A stretch of DNA of 64,000 nt, taken from NCBI RefSeq assembly GCF_000737195.2, contig NZ_JALM01000038.1, positions 24,443 to 88,442 on the forward strand. Reading direction: 5' to 3'. Under the pieces are notes generated by a model that saw only the letters and a list, made by a program, of their open reading frames with translations, was not told the origin of the DNA and did no database searches. Every line of letters starts with the position of its first letter. Position 1 is the first letter of the stretch. This DNA is from Sciscionella sediminilitoris. Lineage in GTDB: Bacteria > Actinomycetota > Actinomycetes > Mycobacteriales > Pseudonocardiaceae. Position numbers and translations under genes: made by a program. Shown here piece after piece: positions 25,410 to 35,611 of this stretch.

Positions 25410-26837
25410 TCAGCGCGGTTCGGGGAGCACCCGGGAGCCGATCGCGAAGATCAGGGACAGTACCGCGACCACGACGACGAGGGTGCTGAACCCGGCGTGC
25501 ATGCCACTCGTGCCGAAGGCGTTGAGTACGGTGCCGAGCCCGGCCACCCCGATCGCGAGCGAGATCTGTTGCACCGTGGTCATCGTGCCGCCGCCGGTAC
25601 CCGCCCGCTCGGTGGGCACATCGGCGAGCACCACCCGGAACAGCGGGCCCATGACCAGTCCGTTTCCCCCACCGATCGCGGCGATCCACGGCGCCACCGC
25701 CGCGATCCCCACGTCCGGCCAGGCGAGGAACACGGTGATGCCGATCCCGATCAGTCCGGCCAGCTGCACCAGGATGCCGATCCGCATGACCCGCCCGCCG
25801 AACCGGTTCACCAGCCGAGGCGCGGACAACGAGGCCGTCAGGAAGGCCAGCCCGAGCGGGACCAGGGCCAGCCCGCACTCCAGTGCACTGAACCCGAGGC
25901 CCTGCTGGAGCGCGAACACGTAGCCGAAGGTGAACCCGCCCCAGCCGAGGAAGAACGGCACGCTGACCAGGAGTCCCCTGCGCAGCGATGGCATCCGGAG
26001 CAGCGAGGGGGCCAGCAGCGGCGCACCACCGGAGTGCTCGATCCGCTGCTGCGTGCGGAAGAACGCCAGCGCCGCGAACGGGACCGCGAGCAGCGGCGCG
26101 AAGATCCACAGCGGCCAGCCGAGCGACTGCCCTTCGAGCAGCGGCACCATCAGCAACAGCACGGTCAACCCGAGCAGCATGGTGCCGCGCAGATCCAGCC
26201 TGGACCGGATCTCGGAGCGGGTACCGGGCATCCAGCGCGCCGCACCGATCAGCGCGAGGATCCCGATCGGCACGTTCACCAGGAAGATCGGCCGCCATCC
26301 GGAACCCGCGATGTCCGCGGCGACCAGTACCCCGCCGGCGAGCTGACCGACCACCGAGGCGATCCCTCCGGTGGCCCCGAACGCGCCGATCGCCTTGGCG
26401 CGCGCCGCACCCGTGGTCGCCGCGGTGATCGTGCCGAGCACCTGGGGAACCATCATCGCGGCCGAGGCGCCCTGGGCCACCCGCGCGGCGACGAGCACCG
26501 CGGGCGTCGGGGCGAGCCCGCAGGCCAGCGAGGTCAGCGTGAAGGCGGCCATGCCGATCAGGAACAGCCGTTTGCGGCCGATGTTGTCCCCGAGACGGCC
26601 GCCGAGGACGAGGAACAGTGCGTAGGAGAGGCCGTATCCGGCCACGATCAGTTCTTCGGAGGACCGGCTCATGTGCAGTTCGGCACCCATCGAGGGCAGC
26701 GCCACGTTGACGATGAACACGTCGACGATGGCGAGGAACTGGCCACCGAGCACGGTCAGCAGGCCGAGCAGCGGCAGGGTTCCCGGTGTCGCCGGCGCCC
26801 TGCGCGTCCCGATCCGGGGTTCGCTTGTGACGGTCAT
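25410..26837 (-). CDS. MFS multidrug exporter (EmrB/QacA, DHA2 family)
   Basis: This 475-residue transporter has about 14 hydrophobic helices. Helix 1 has DVFIVNVALPSMGAEL, the QacA/EmrB motif D1; motif A reads GGRLGDNIGRKRLFLIG; and VGQLAGGVLVA with WRPIFLVNVPIG follows. Such pumps export cationic drugs or antibiotics with proton exchange. It is divergent from an MmyB-type regulator, with a 177-bp gap that contains CTGGnnCCAG dyads, so its expression is likely controlled by that regulator. The ATG at 26837 gives a family-typical N-terminus. Confidence 0.92.
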   Translation of the reverse strand: MTVTSEPRIGTRRAPATPGTLPLLGLLTVLGGQFLAIVDVFIVNVALPSMGAELHMSRSSEELIVAGYGLSYALFLVLGGRLGDNIGRKRLFLIGMAAFTLTSLACGLAPTPAVLVAARVAQGASAAMMVPQVLGTITAATTGAARAKAIGAFGATGGIASVVGQLAGGVLVAADIAGSGWRPIFLVNVPIGILALIGAARWMPGTRSEIRSRLDLRGTMLLGLTVLLLMVPLLEGQSLGWPLWIFAPLLAVPFAALAFFRTQQRIEHSGGAPLLAPSLLRMPSLRRGLLVSVPFFLGWGGFTFGYVFALQQGLGFSALECGLALVPLGLAFLTASLSAPRLVNRFGGRVMRIGILVQLAGLIGIGITVFLAWPDVGIAAVAPWIAAIGGGNGLVMGPLFRVVLADVPTERAGTGGGTMTTVQQISLAIGVAGLGTVLNAFGTSGMHAGFSTLVVVVAVLSLIFAIGSRVLPEPR

Positions 26838-26946
26838 GAGAGCGGGCCTTTCGTGAGCATCGCAGCGAGCCCTGGCGAGCGAGGAGCGCAACGAAAGCCC
26901 GATCGGATCAACACGGTCATAGAACCACTCTGCGGGAGTTCGGAAA

Positions 26947-26995
26947 CTGGTACCAGGAGCCCAGTTATCCTGTTACTGGCACTACCTGGCACCAG
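26947..26995. promoter_or_regulatory. paired CTGGnnCCAG sites between MFS and MmyB-type regulator
   Basis: CTGGTACCAG, a perfect palindrome, lies at 26947-26956, and CTGGCACCAG lies at 26986-26995; a further CTGGCAC half-site is at 26976. The region is the only control DNA shared by the divergent MFS and regulator genes, so these are probable regulator-binding sites. Confidence 0.55.
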
Positions 26996-27014
26996 CATCG
27001 GACAATAGGGCAGC

Positions 27015-27875
27015 ATGGTGTTCATGGGCACCAAGGACGAGCACCGCCGCAAGGAACTGGGGGCCTTCCTGCGCAGCCGCCGCGAGCGCATCACCCCGGA
27101 GCAGGTGGAGCTGCCCACCTCGGGCAGGCGCCGCACCCCGGGACTGCGCCGCGAGGAGGTCGCGATGCTCGCCGGGGTGGGCGTGACCTGGTACACCTGG
27201 CTCGAACAGGGGCGGGACATCAACGTCTCGGCACAGGTGCTGGACGCCATCGCGAACACCCTGCGGCTGGACCCGCACGAGCGCGGCCACCTGCTCACCC
27301 TGGCCAACGCCCAGTTCGGCGCGACCGAGAAGAACTGCCAGAACCTGCCGGCGGCCACCCAGACGATCCTCGACCAGTTGCAGCCCTATCCGGCCTTCGT
27401 ACTCAATCCGCGCGCCGACATCCTGGCGTTCAACCGCGCCTATGACCGGTTGCTCACCCCGATCTCGGAGCTGCCCCTCGAGGACCGCAATTCGGTGTGG
27501 CTGATGTTCACCTCCCCCGCCTACCGCGCGGGCGTTCCCGACTGGGAAGCCGCCTCGCGCAAATCCGTCGGCCGGTTCCGCTCCGCGATGGCCAATCATG
27601 TCGGCGAACCGGGCTGGAAGGAACTCGTCGCCCGGTTGAAGGCCGCCTCCCCGGAGTTCACCAAGCTGTGGGAATCCAATGAGGTACTGGGCAACACCAA
27701 CCTGTCCAAGGAAGTCATCAATCCGCAGGTGGGCAGGCTGCGCATCGACTACACCAATATGTGGCTCACCGACCGCGGTGGACCGCGGCTGATCACCTAC
27801 ACCCCGGCCGATGAGGAAACCCGGCTGCGCCTGTACCGGCTCGCCGAACTCGACGAGGTCCGCACCCCGGCTTGA
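27015..27875 (+). CDS. XRE/MmyB-like transcriptional regulator
   Basis: The 286-residue protein has an N-terminal helix-turn-helix (residues about 12-90; RRTPGLRREEVAMLAGVGVTWYTWLEQGR) and a C-terminal MmyB-like ligand-binding domain (LNPRADILAFNRAYDRL...RLRIDYTNMWL). MmyB itself is a methylenomycin-pathway regulator, and related domains bind fatty acids. It is divergent from the MFS exporter and is the obvious candidate for its control. An ATG three codons in (27024) is an equally good start. The AcnR-type operator begins only 9 bp past its stop. Confidence 0.9.
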   Translation: MVFMGTKDEHRRKELGAFLRSRRERITPEQVELPTSGRRRTPGLRREEVAMLAGVGVTWYTWLEQGRDINVSAQVLDAIANTLRLDPHERGHLLTLANAQFGATEKNCQNLPAATQTILDQLQPYPAFVLNPRADILAFNRAYDRLLTPISELPLEDRNSVWLMFTSPAYRAGVPDWEAASRKSVGRFRSAMANHVGEPGWKELVARLKAASPEFTKLWESNEVLGNTNLSKEVINPQVGRLRIDYTNMWLTDRGGPRLITYTPADEETRLRLYRLAELDEVRTPA

Positions 27876-27883
27876 GTCCAATA

Positions 27884-27899
27884 CAGGACAAGCGTACTG
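27884..27899 (+). promoter_or_regulatory. AcnR-type operator upstream of aconitase
   Basis: CAGGACAAGCGTACTG matches at every fixed position the CAGNACnnncGTACTG operator reported for Corynebacterium glutamicum AcnR. The flanking bases extend the dyad (ACAG...CTGT). It lies about 105 bp upstream of the acn start. An acnR homologue is encoded at 43494-44066 in this window. Confidence 0.75.
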
Positions 27900-28004
27900 T
27901 TAGGGGCACGACAGCCCCGGGCCTGCGCATGCGATTCGCGTGCGCCAGACTTGGGCACCGTTCCCGAATACGATCTGCGCTCGCCACAGGACATGGAGTT
28001 GGAT

Positions 28005-30803
<2,799 letters not shown>

Positions 30804-30815
30804 GCACCGCTCGTC

Positions 30816-30859
30816 CGAAAAACCCCGGTACCCGCCGCGGCGGGTACCGGGGTTTTTCG
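30816..30859 (+). terminator. strong intrinsic terminator after aconitase
   Basis: A perfect 44-bp palindrome is centred on CCGCGG at 30835-30840. The outer arms begin CGAAAAACCCCGG and end CCGGGGTTTTTCG. The five T residues at 30853-30857 close the hairpin, as in bidirectional intrinsic terminators. Confidence 0.92.
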
Positions 30860-30911
30860 CGGTCGGAACGCGAGGCGGCACAGGCTCGCGGTTGTGCACC
30901 ACCATCAACGT

Positions 30912-30935
30912 GACATACCGTCAGTACGGTATGTC
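30912..30935. promoter_or_regulatory. perfect 9-6-9 dyad, likely TetR-type operator of the monooxygenase gene
   Basis: GACATACCG at 30912-30920 is exactly inverted at 30927-30935 (CGGTATGTC) around TCAGTA. The site ends a few bases before the Shine-Dalgarno sequence GAGGAGG of the monooxygenase gene, where a bound repressor would block transcription. Confidence 0.75.
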
Positions 30936-30950
30936 TTTGAGGAGGTCCAT

Positions 30951-32399
30951 GTGGCGCGCGAACCCAAAGTCGTGATCATCGGCGCCGGCATGTCCGGGAT
31001 CGCCATCGCGGTGACCCTGAAGAAGGCCGGATTCCACGACTTCACCGTGCTGGAGAAGGGATCCCGGGTCGGCGGGGTGTGGCACTGGAACACCTACCCC
31101 GGACTGACCTGTGATGTGCCCTCGCTGCTCTACCGGTACACGTTTGCGGGAAAACCCGACTGGTCGCACTTCTTCGCCAAGGGCCCGGACATTCAGCGCT
31201 ATCACGAGGATGTGGCGCGCGAACACGACGTGACCGGGCACATCCGGCTGAACACCGAGGTGACCGGGGCGCGGTTCGAGAACGAGCGCTGGCATGTGGA
31301 GACCGCGGGCGGGGACCGGTTCGAGGCGGATTTCCTGGTGGCCGCCACCGGGATCCTGCACCATCCACGGGTCCCCGACATCCCCGGCATGGCGGACTTC
31401 GACGGACCGCTGTTCCACACCGCGCGCTGGGATCACCGGGTCGATCCGCGCGGGAAACGGGTCGCGGTGATCGGCACCGGATCGACCGGGGTGCAACTGA
31501 CCACCGCACTGCAGCCGATCGCGAAGCAGTTCTCGCTGTTCCAGCGCACCGCCCAATGGGTGATCCCGGCACCGACCCGGCTCCCCCAGCCGGCCGCGCT
31601 CACCGCGCTGCTGCGTCAGGCACCTTGGCTCAACCAGGCCATTTTCGACGCATCCCTGCGCGCCTCCCGGGTACTCACCGACATCACCCTCGCCCCGGGG
31701 CCCGCGCGCACCCTCGCCCAGGCTTACGCGCGCGCGAGCCTGCGCCTGATCCGGGACCGGCGGCTGCGTGCCAAGCTCACCCCGGATTACGAACCGTTCT
31801 GCAAACGGCAGGTGGTCTCCGGCGAGTTCCACCGTGCCGTGCAACGGAAAAACGTCTCCGTGGTCACCGAGGAGATCGAGCGCATCGTCCCCGAGGGGAT
31901 CCGGACCGCCGACGGCACGGTGCACGAGTTCGACGTCATCGCGCTCGCCACCGGTTTCCAGGCGCACAACTACATGCGCCCGATGCGGTTGACCGGACGA
32001 GACGGCACCACGATCGACGAGGCATGGGAGAACGGGACCTTCGCCTACCGGATGACCGCGATCCCCGGTTTTCCCAACTTCTTCACCGTGCTGGGCCCCA
32101 ATTCCCCGATCGGGAGCGTGCACCTGCAGTACACCGCGGAGCACACCGGCCGCTACATCGTCTCCTTCCTGCGCCGGTTCCGCCGGGGTGAGCTGACCAC
32201 CGCCGAGGTCACCGAGACCGCGACCAAGGAGTTCAACGAGCAGGTCCGCACCGCGATCGGCCCGACCGTGTGGAACACCGGCTGCCAGAGCTGGTACCTC
32301 GACGACAGCGGCACGGTGGATCTGTGGCCCTTCGACCGCAAGACCCTGACCAGGATGCTGCGCGAACCGGATCCGGAGCACTACACCGTGACCGTCTAG
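30951..32399 (+). CDS. flavin-containing monooxygenase, Baeyer-Villiger type
   Basis: This 482-residue FAD/NADPH enzyme has an N-terminal FAD site (VVIIGAGMSGIAIA), the Baeyer-Villiger fingerprint in FDGPLFHTARWDH (FxGxxxHxxxW) and an NADPH site (RVAVIGTGSTGVQL). Such enzymes insert oxygen next to a ketone or oxidise heteroatoms. The GTG at 30951 has GAGGAGG upstream; an out-of-frame ATG at 30949 is rejected. A perfect dyad in the leader suggests substrate-induced derepression. Its stop codon shares a CTAG tetranucleotide with the convergent peptidase gene. The substrate is unknown. Confidence 0.9.
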   Translation: MAREPKVVIIGAGMSGIAIAVTLKKAGFHDFTVLEKGSRVGGVWHWNTYPGLTCDVPSLLYRYTFAGKPDWSHFFAKGPDIQRYHEDVAREHDVTGHIRLNTEVTGARFENERWHVETAGGDRFEADFLVAATGILHHPRVPDIPGMADFDGPLFHTARWDHRVDPRGKRVAVIGTGSTGVQLTTALQPIAKQFSLFQRTAQWVIPAPTRLPQPAALTALLRQAPWLNQAIFDASLRASRVLTDITLAPGPARTLAQAYARASLRLIRDRRLRAKLTPDYEPFCKRQVVSGEFHRAVQRKNVSVVTEEIERIVPEGIRTADGTVHEFDVIALATGFQAHNYMRPMRLTGRDGTTIDEAWENGTFAYRMTAIPGFPNFFTVLGPNSPIGSVHLQYTAEHTGRYIVSFLRRFRRGELTTAEVTETATKEFNEQVRTAIGPTVWNTGCQSWYLDDSGTVDLWPFDRKTLTRMLREPDPEHYTVTV

Positions 32400-33937
32400 G
32401 GATCGAAGGGCTGCCGGTCCGCAGTGCACACCGTGCCGCGGGGCGGGACCCTGAGGTGTACGAGGTAATCGCTCGCGATCCGGTCGGCGCAGCGGGAGTG
32501 CCCGCCGAGGATCGTGTGCCCGTACGCGTTCACGCTCACCAGCCGCGCCTTGCCGAGTAACCGCGTCGTCCGCTGGGCGAACGCGTAGGGAGTCGCCGGG
32601 TCGAAGTAGTTCCCGAAGGTCAGCACCGGATGGGCGCCGAAGTTGTGCCACGGCCCCGAATAGCGGTCCGCGGTGCGGGCACCGGGCCACACCGGGCACT
32701 GCGCGGCGTCGTTGAACGCCTGCCACCGCGCGAACGTGGGCTGCTCGGGTTCCCAGCGGCGCGCCACCTCCGGCACATAGTCGTTCGTGGCCGGAAACGG
32801 CTTGTCGCTGCAGTTGACCCCGAAATAGGAATCGTCCCCGGTGTAGGGTTTCCTCGGTACCGTGTTCCCGGCACGGCCGGTTTTCCCGCCGTGCGGCACC
32901 GCTGTGCCGTTCAGTGCCGAGTAGATGGCCCGCAGGTCGGTCATCAAGCCGGGAAACGACTTCTGGTCCCACATCGCCTGTGCCACGCGATCGGTGAATC
33001 CGCTCAGGGTTTCCACACTGCCGTCGGGCATGGGCAGATCGTGCCGCCGCAGCCGATCCCGGATCTCGGCGAACTTGGCCGCCGGATCCCCCGAGGAGAA
33101 GGCGCAGCGCGGCCCGCTCGCCGCACACCGGGCGAGCACCGCGCGCAGCGCATCCTCGAAACCGAGGCCGTGCTCACGCTCGTGTTCGACGCCGTTTCCG
33201 GTGCGCAGCAAGGGATCCACGTTCCCGTCGAGCACGATCGCCCGGGTGCGGTCCGGGTACATCGCGGCATAACTCGCCCCGATCAGCGTGCCATAGGAAT
33301 AGCCGACGAAATCGAGTTTCGTATCCCCGACCGCGGCGCGCAGCAGATCCAGATCGCGCACGGTGTCCTTGGTGGACATGTGGTACAGCAAGGGTCCCGC
33401 GTTGCGGCGGCAGGATCGGGCGTAATCGCGGCGCGCGGTGAGATCCGCCCGGATCTGCGCCCCGGTGACCGGGGAGGAGACGAAATCGCGCAGTACCCGC
33501 TCTTTGTCCTCCGCGGTACGGAAACACCGCAGTGGCGCCGACCTGCCGACCCCGCGCGGATCGAAACCGAGAACGTCGAACCGGTCCAGTACCGGTTTCC
33601 GGTACTTCTTGTACGCCTCGGTGGTCGCGGTGAACCCGGAATTCCCCGGCCCGCCCGGATTCGTGAACAGCGTGCCGATCCGGTCCCGTGGGTGATCGGC
33701 GAGCCGTTTCATCAGCGCGATATCGATGCCACCCAGCTCCGGCCGGTCGTGGTCGATGGGCACCCGGAAACTGCCACAGCGCAGCCGGGCCCGTTCCGCG
33801 GCGGGCACGGGAGCGAGCACGCCGGCGGGACAGCTCCCCCATTCGATGCGGCGCGGTGCGGCCCGGCCCGCGGGCGCGGTCACCGGCAGCAGCGCGAGGG
33901 CGGCGAGCAGGGCACACCACAGGGAACGCTTCGACAC
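32396..33937 (-). CDS. secreted alpha/beta-hydrolase peptidase (SlpD/tripeptidyl aminopeptidase-like)
   Basis: A 513-residue exported protein with a Sec signal peptide (MSKRSLWCALLAALALL...AGRA). The alpha/beta fold has the oxyanion segment TNPGGPGNSG, FDPRGVGRS and the nucleophile elbow GYSYGT. A TAP-like C-terminal domain contains PVLTFGNYFDPATPYAFA and the catalytic histidine segment NAYGHTILGGHSRCA. Family members remove tripeptides or single residues from secreted proteins or hydrolyse esters. Length is typical of the family. It is divergent from the MpaB-type oxygenase gene, with 74 bp between starts. Confidence 0.9.
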   Translation of the reverse strand: MSKRSLWCALLAALALLPVTAPAGRAAPRRIEWGSCPAGVLAPVPAAERARLRCGSFRVPIDHDRPELGGIDIALMKRLADHPRDRIGTLFTNPGGPGNSGFTATTEAYKKYRKPVLDRFDVLGFDPRGVGRSAPLRCFRTAEDKERVLRDFVSSPVTGAQIRADLTARRDYARSCRRNAGPLLYHMSTKDTVRDLDLLRAAVGDTKLDFVGYSYGTLIGASYAAMYPDRTRAIVLDGNVDPLLRTGNGVEHEREHGLGFEDALRAVLARCAASGPRCAFSSGDPAAKFAEIRDRLRRHDLPMPDGSVETLSGFTDRVAQAMWDQKSFPGLMTDLRAIYSALNGTAVPHGGKTGRAGNTVPRKPYTGDDSYFGVNCSDKPFPATNDYVPEVARRWEPEQPTFARWQAFNDAAQCPVWPGARTADRYSGPWHNFGAHPVLTFGNYFDPATPYAFAQRTTRLLGKARLVSVNAYGHTILGGHSRCADRIASDYLVHLRVPPRGTVCTADRQPFDP

Positions 33938-33966
33938 GTCCTGACCTCCTTGTCACTTGCGTGTGC

Positions 33967-33991
33967 GAGACAGTCATGCGACTCTTGTCTC
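33967..33991. promoter_or_regulatory. GAGACA/TGTCTC inverted repeat in divergent intergenic region
   Basis: GAGACA at 33967-33972 is inverted as TGTCTC at 33986-33991; an inner AGTC/GACT pair lies between them. The repeat lies between the peptidase and oxygenase starts, so it is a candidate operator, perhaps for the TetR protein encoded just after the oxygenase. Confidence 0.45.
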
Positions 33992-34011
33992 ACGATGCGA
34001 GGAGGTGTCGC

Positions 34012-34911
34012 ATGAGCGGTCCAGAAGACCTAACGCTCGGCCCGAGTTCCTGGGTGTGGACGTATTCCGGAGACTGGCGCTCGATGCTGATCGCGCCATG
34101 GGTCGGATTCGTCCAGTTGGCCTACCCCGGGCTCGGGGCCGGTGTGGAACAGCACTCCGCCTTCTACACCGAACCCTGGGCCCGGTTGTTCCGCTCGGTC
34201 CCGCAGATCGCGGGGGTGGTCTACGGAACCGACAAGGGCACGCGGATCCGCGATCTGCACCACGAGTTCAAGGGCACCGACAGCGAGGGCAGGCGCTATC
34301 ACGCGCTCGATCCCGAGGTGTACTACTGGGCACACGCCACGATCTCCGAGGTCGTCGTGCACATGGTCAGCCATTTCGACCACGAGATGAGCGAGCCGGA
34401 ACTCGAGCTCGCCTATCACGAGTCCTGCGCGGTCTACCGGCGTTACGGGGTCTCCACCCGCCCGGTGCCCCGCGATTCCGCCGCCTACCGCGAGTACTTC
34501 GAGCACCACTACGCCCAGGTGCTCGAACGCACCCCGGCGGTCACCGCGTTCATCGAGATGGCCAGCGATCCGGGTTCGATGGCCCAGCCCTGGCTGCCCG
34601 CCCCGCTGTGGAAGCTCGTCGCCCCGCTGGTGGCCAACCCGGCATGGACGCTCGGGGTCGGCATGCTGCACCCGGCCGCGCGCGAAACCCTCGGGGTGAG
34701 CTGGTCGAAGGCCGATCAGCGCCGCTTCGAGCTCATCACGAACACGGTGCGCACCGCATGGCGCGGGGTACCACTGCGGGCCCGCTACATGGCGCCCGCG
34801 CGCGCCGGATTCCGCCGTGAGGGCTGGCCGCACGTGCCGCGGCAGCGCGCCGCGACCGGTTACTGGCGGCGCGCCGCGGACACCCGCGTGGAACGGCTTG
34901 CCGCTGCCTGA
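34012..34911 (+). CDS. MpaB-like oxygenase-domain protein (DUF2236)
   Basis: The 299-residue protein belongs to the DUF2236/MpaB-like family (latex-clearing protein relatives), with conserved histidine-rich segments LHHEFKG, DPEVYYWAHATISE and VVHMVSHFDHEM. MpaB enzymes and latex-clearing proteins cleave carbon-carbon double bonds using haem or a metal. No signal peptide is visible, so it should be cytoplasmic. The ATG at 34012 has GAGGAGG 6 nt upstream. A TetR gene follows after 33 bp, suggesting regulation by it. Confidence 0.85.
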   Translation: MSGPEDLTLGPSSWVWTYSGDWRSMLIAPWVGFVQLAYPGLGAGVEQHSAFYTEPWARLFRSVPQIAGVVYGTDKGTRIRDLHHEFKGTDSEGRRYHALDPEVYYWAHATISEVVVHMVSHFDHEMSEPELELAYHESCAVYRRYGVSTRPVPRDSAAYREYFEHHYAQVLERTPAVTAFIEMASDPGSMAQPWLPAPLWKLVAPLVANPAWTLGVGMLHPAARETLGVSWSKADQRRFELITNTVRTAWRGVPLRARYMAPARAGFRREGWPHVPRQRAATGYWRRAADTRVERLAAA

Positions 34912-34932
34912 GCAACGGGTCCCACCGGCCTT

Positions 34933-34938
34933 TATGCT
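34933..34938 (+). promoter_or_regulatory. -10 element of a probable leaderless promoter
   Basis: TATGCT lies 6 nt before the GTG of the TetR gene, and no Shine-Dalgarno sequence is present, the spacing expected for a leaderless actinobacterial transcript. No clean -35 was found. Confidence 0.5.
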
Positions 34939-34944
34939 TGCCCG

Positions 34945-35589
34945 GTGGCCGAAGAGGAAATGACAAGCGGCGCGACCGTGCTCGCCGACGCACTGCTCGA
35001 CGAGGTGGTGCACACGCACGATCCGGTTGCCGTGCGGATCCTCGACGCGGCCACCGAGTCCTATATGGAGCACGGGATCCGGCGCACCAGCATGGACGAC
35101 GTGGCCCGCCGCGCCGGTGTCGGGCGGGCCACCGTGTACCGCAAGTTCGCCGGCCGGGACAAGCTGACCGTCGCGGTGATCGCCAGGGACGCGCAGCGCT
35201 TCTTCGCCGAGATCGGCCGGGCGACCGAGAGCATCGCCGATGTCGGGGAACGCCTGGTGGAAGGGCTGGTCATCGGCTTGCGCTGGATCCGCGAGCAGCC
35301 CCTGCTGCACCGGCTGCTGCACACCGAACCCGAGCTCGTACTGCCCGCGGTGACCCTGCACGCCGGTCCCGCGCTGGCCACGATCCGCGAATTCCTCGCC
35401 GCCCAGTACCGGGCGAGCGAACCGCCCGCGCTGCGGGTGCCCATCGATCCGGACGAGGTCGCCGAGATCGTCGTGCGGCTCGCCGTTTCGCTCACCCTCA
35501 CCCCGGAGACCGTGCTCCCGCTGAACAGCGAGGAGCAGATCCGCGCCACCGCCCGGCGCTACCTTTCCTTCGTGCTGCCCGCCCGCTGA
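34945..35589 (+). CDS. TetR/AcrR-family regulator next to MpaB-like oxygenase
   Basis: A 214-residue TetR protein. The helix-turn-helix is in residues about 48-85 (HGIRRTSMDDVARRAGVGRATVYRKFAGRDKL), preceded by an unusually long 30-residue N-terminal arm. The C-terminal domain is all-helical, with no recognisable ligand motif. It follows the DUF2236 gene and converges on the ABC exporter genes. The candidate GAGACA/TGTCTC dyad upstream of the oxygenase gene may be its site. A short hairpin (TCCCC at 35594 paired with GGGGA at 35605) follows the gene. Confidence 0.88.
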   Translation: MAEEEMTSGATVLADALLDEVVHTHDPVAVRILDAATESYMEHGIRRTSMDDVARRAGVGRATVYRKFAGRDKLTVAVIARDAQRFFAEIGRATESIADVGERLVEGLVIGLRWIREQPLLHRLLHTEPELVLPAVTLHAGPALATIREFLAAQYRASEPPALRVPIDPDEVAEIVVRLAVSLTLTPETVLPLNSEEQIRATARRYLSFVLPAR

Positions 35590-35611
35590 GGCCTCCCCCG
35601 CGCCGGGGATT

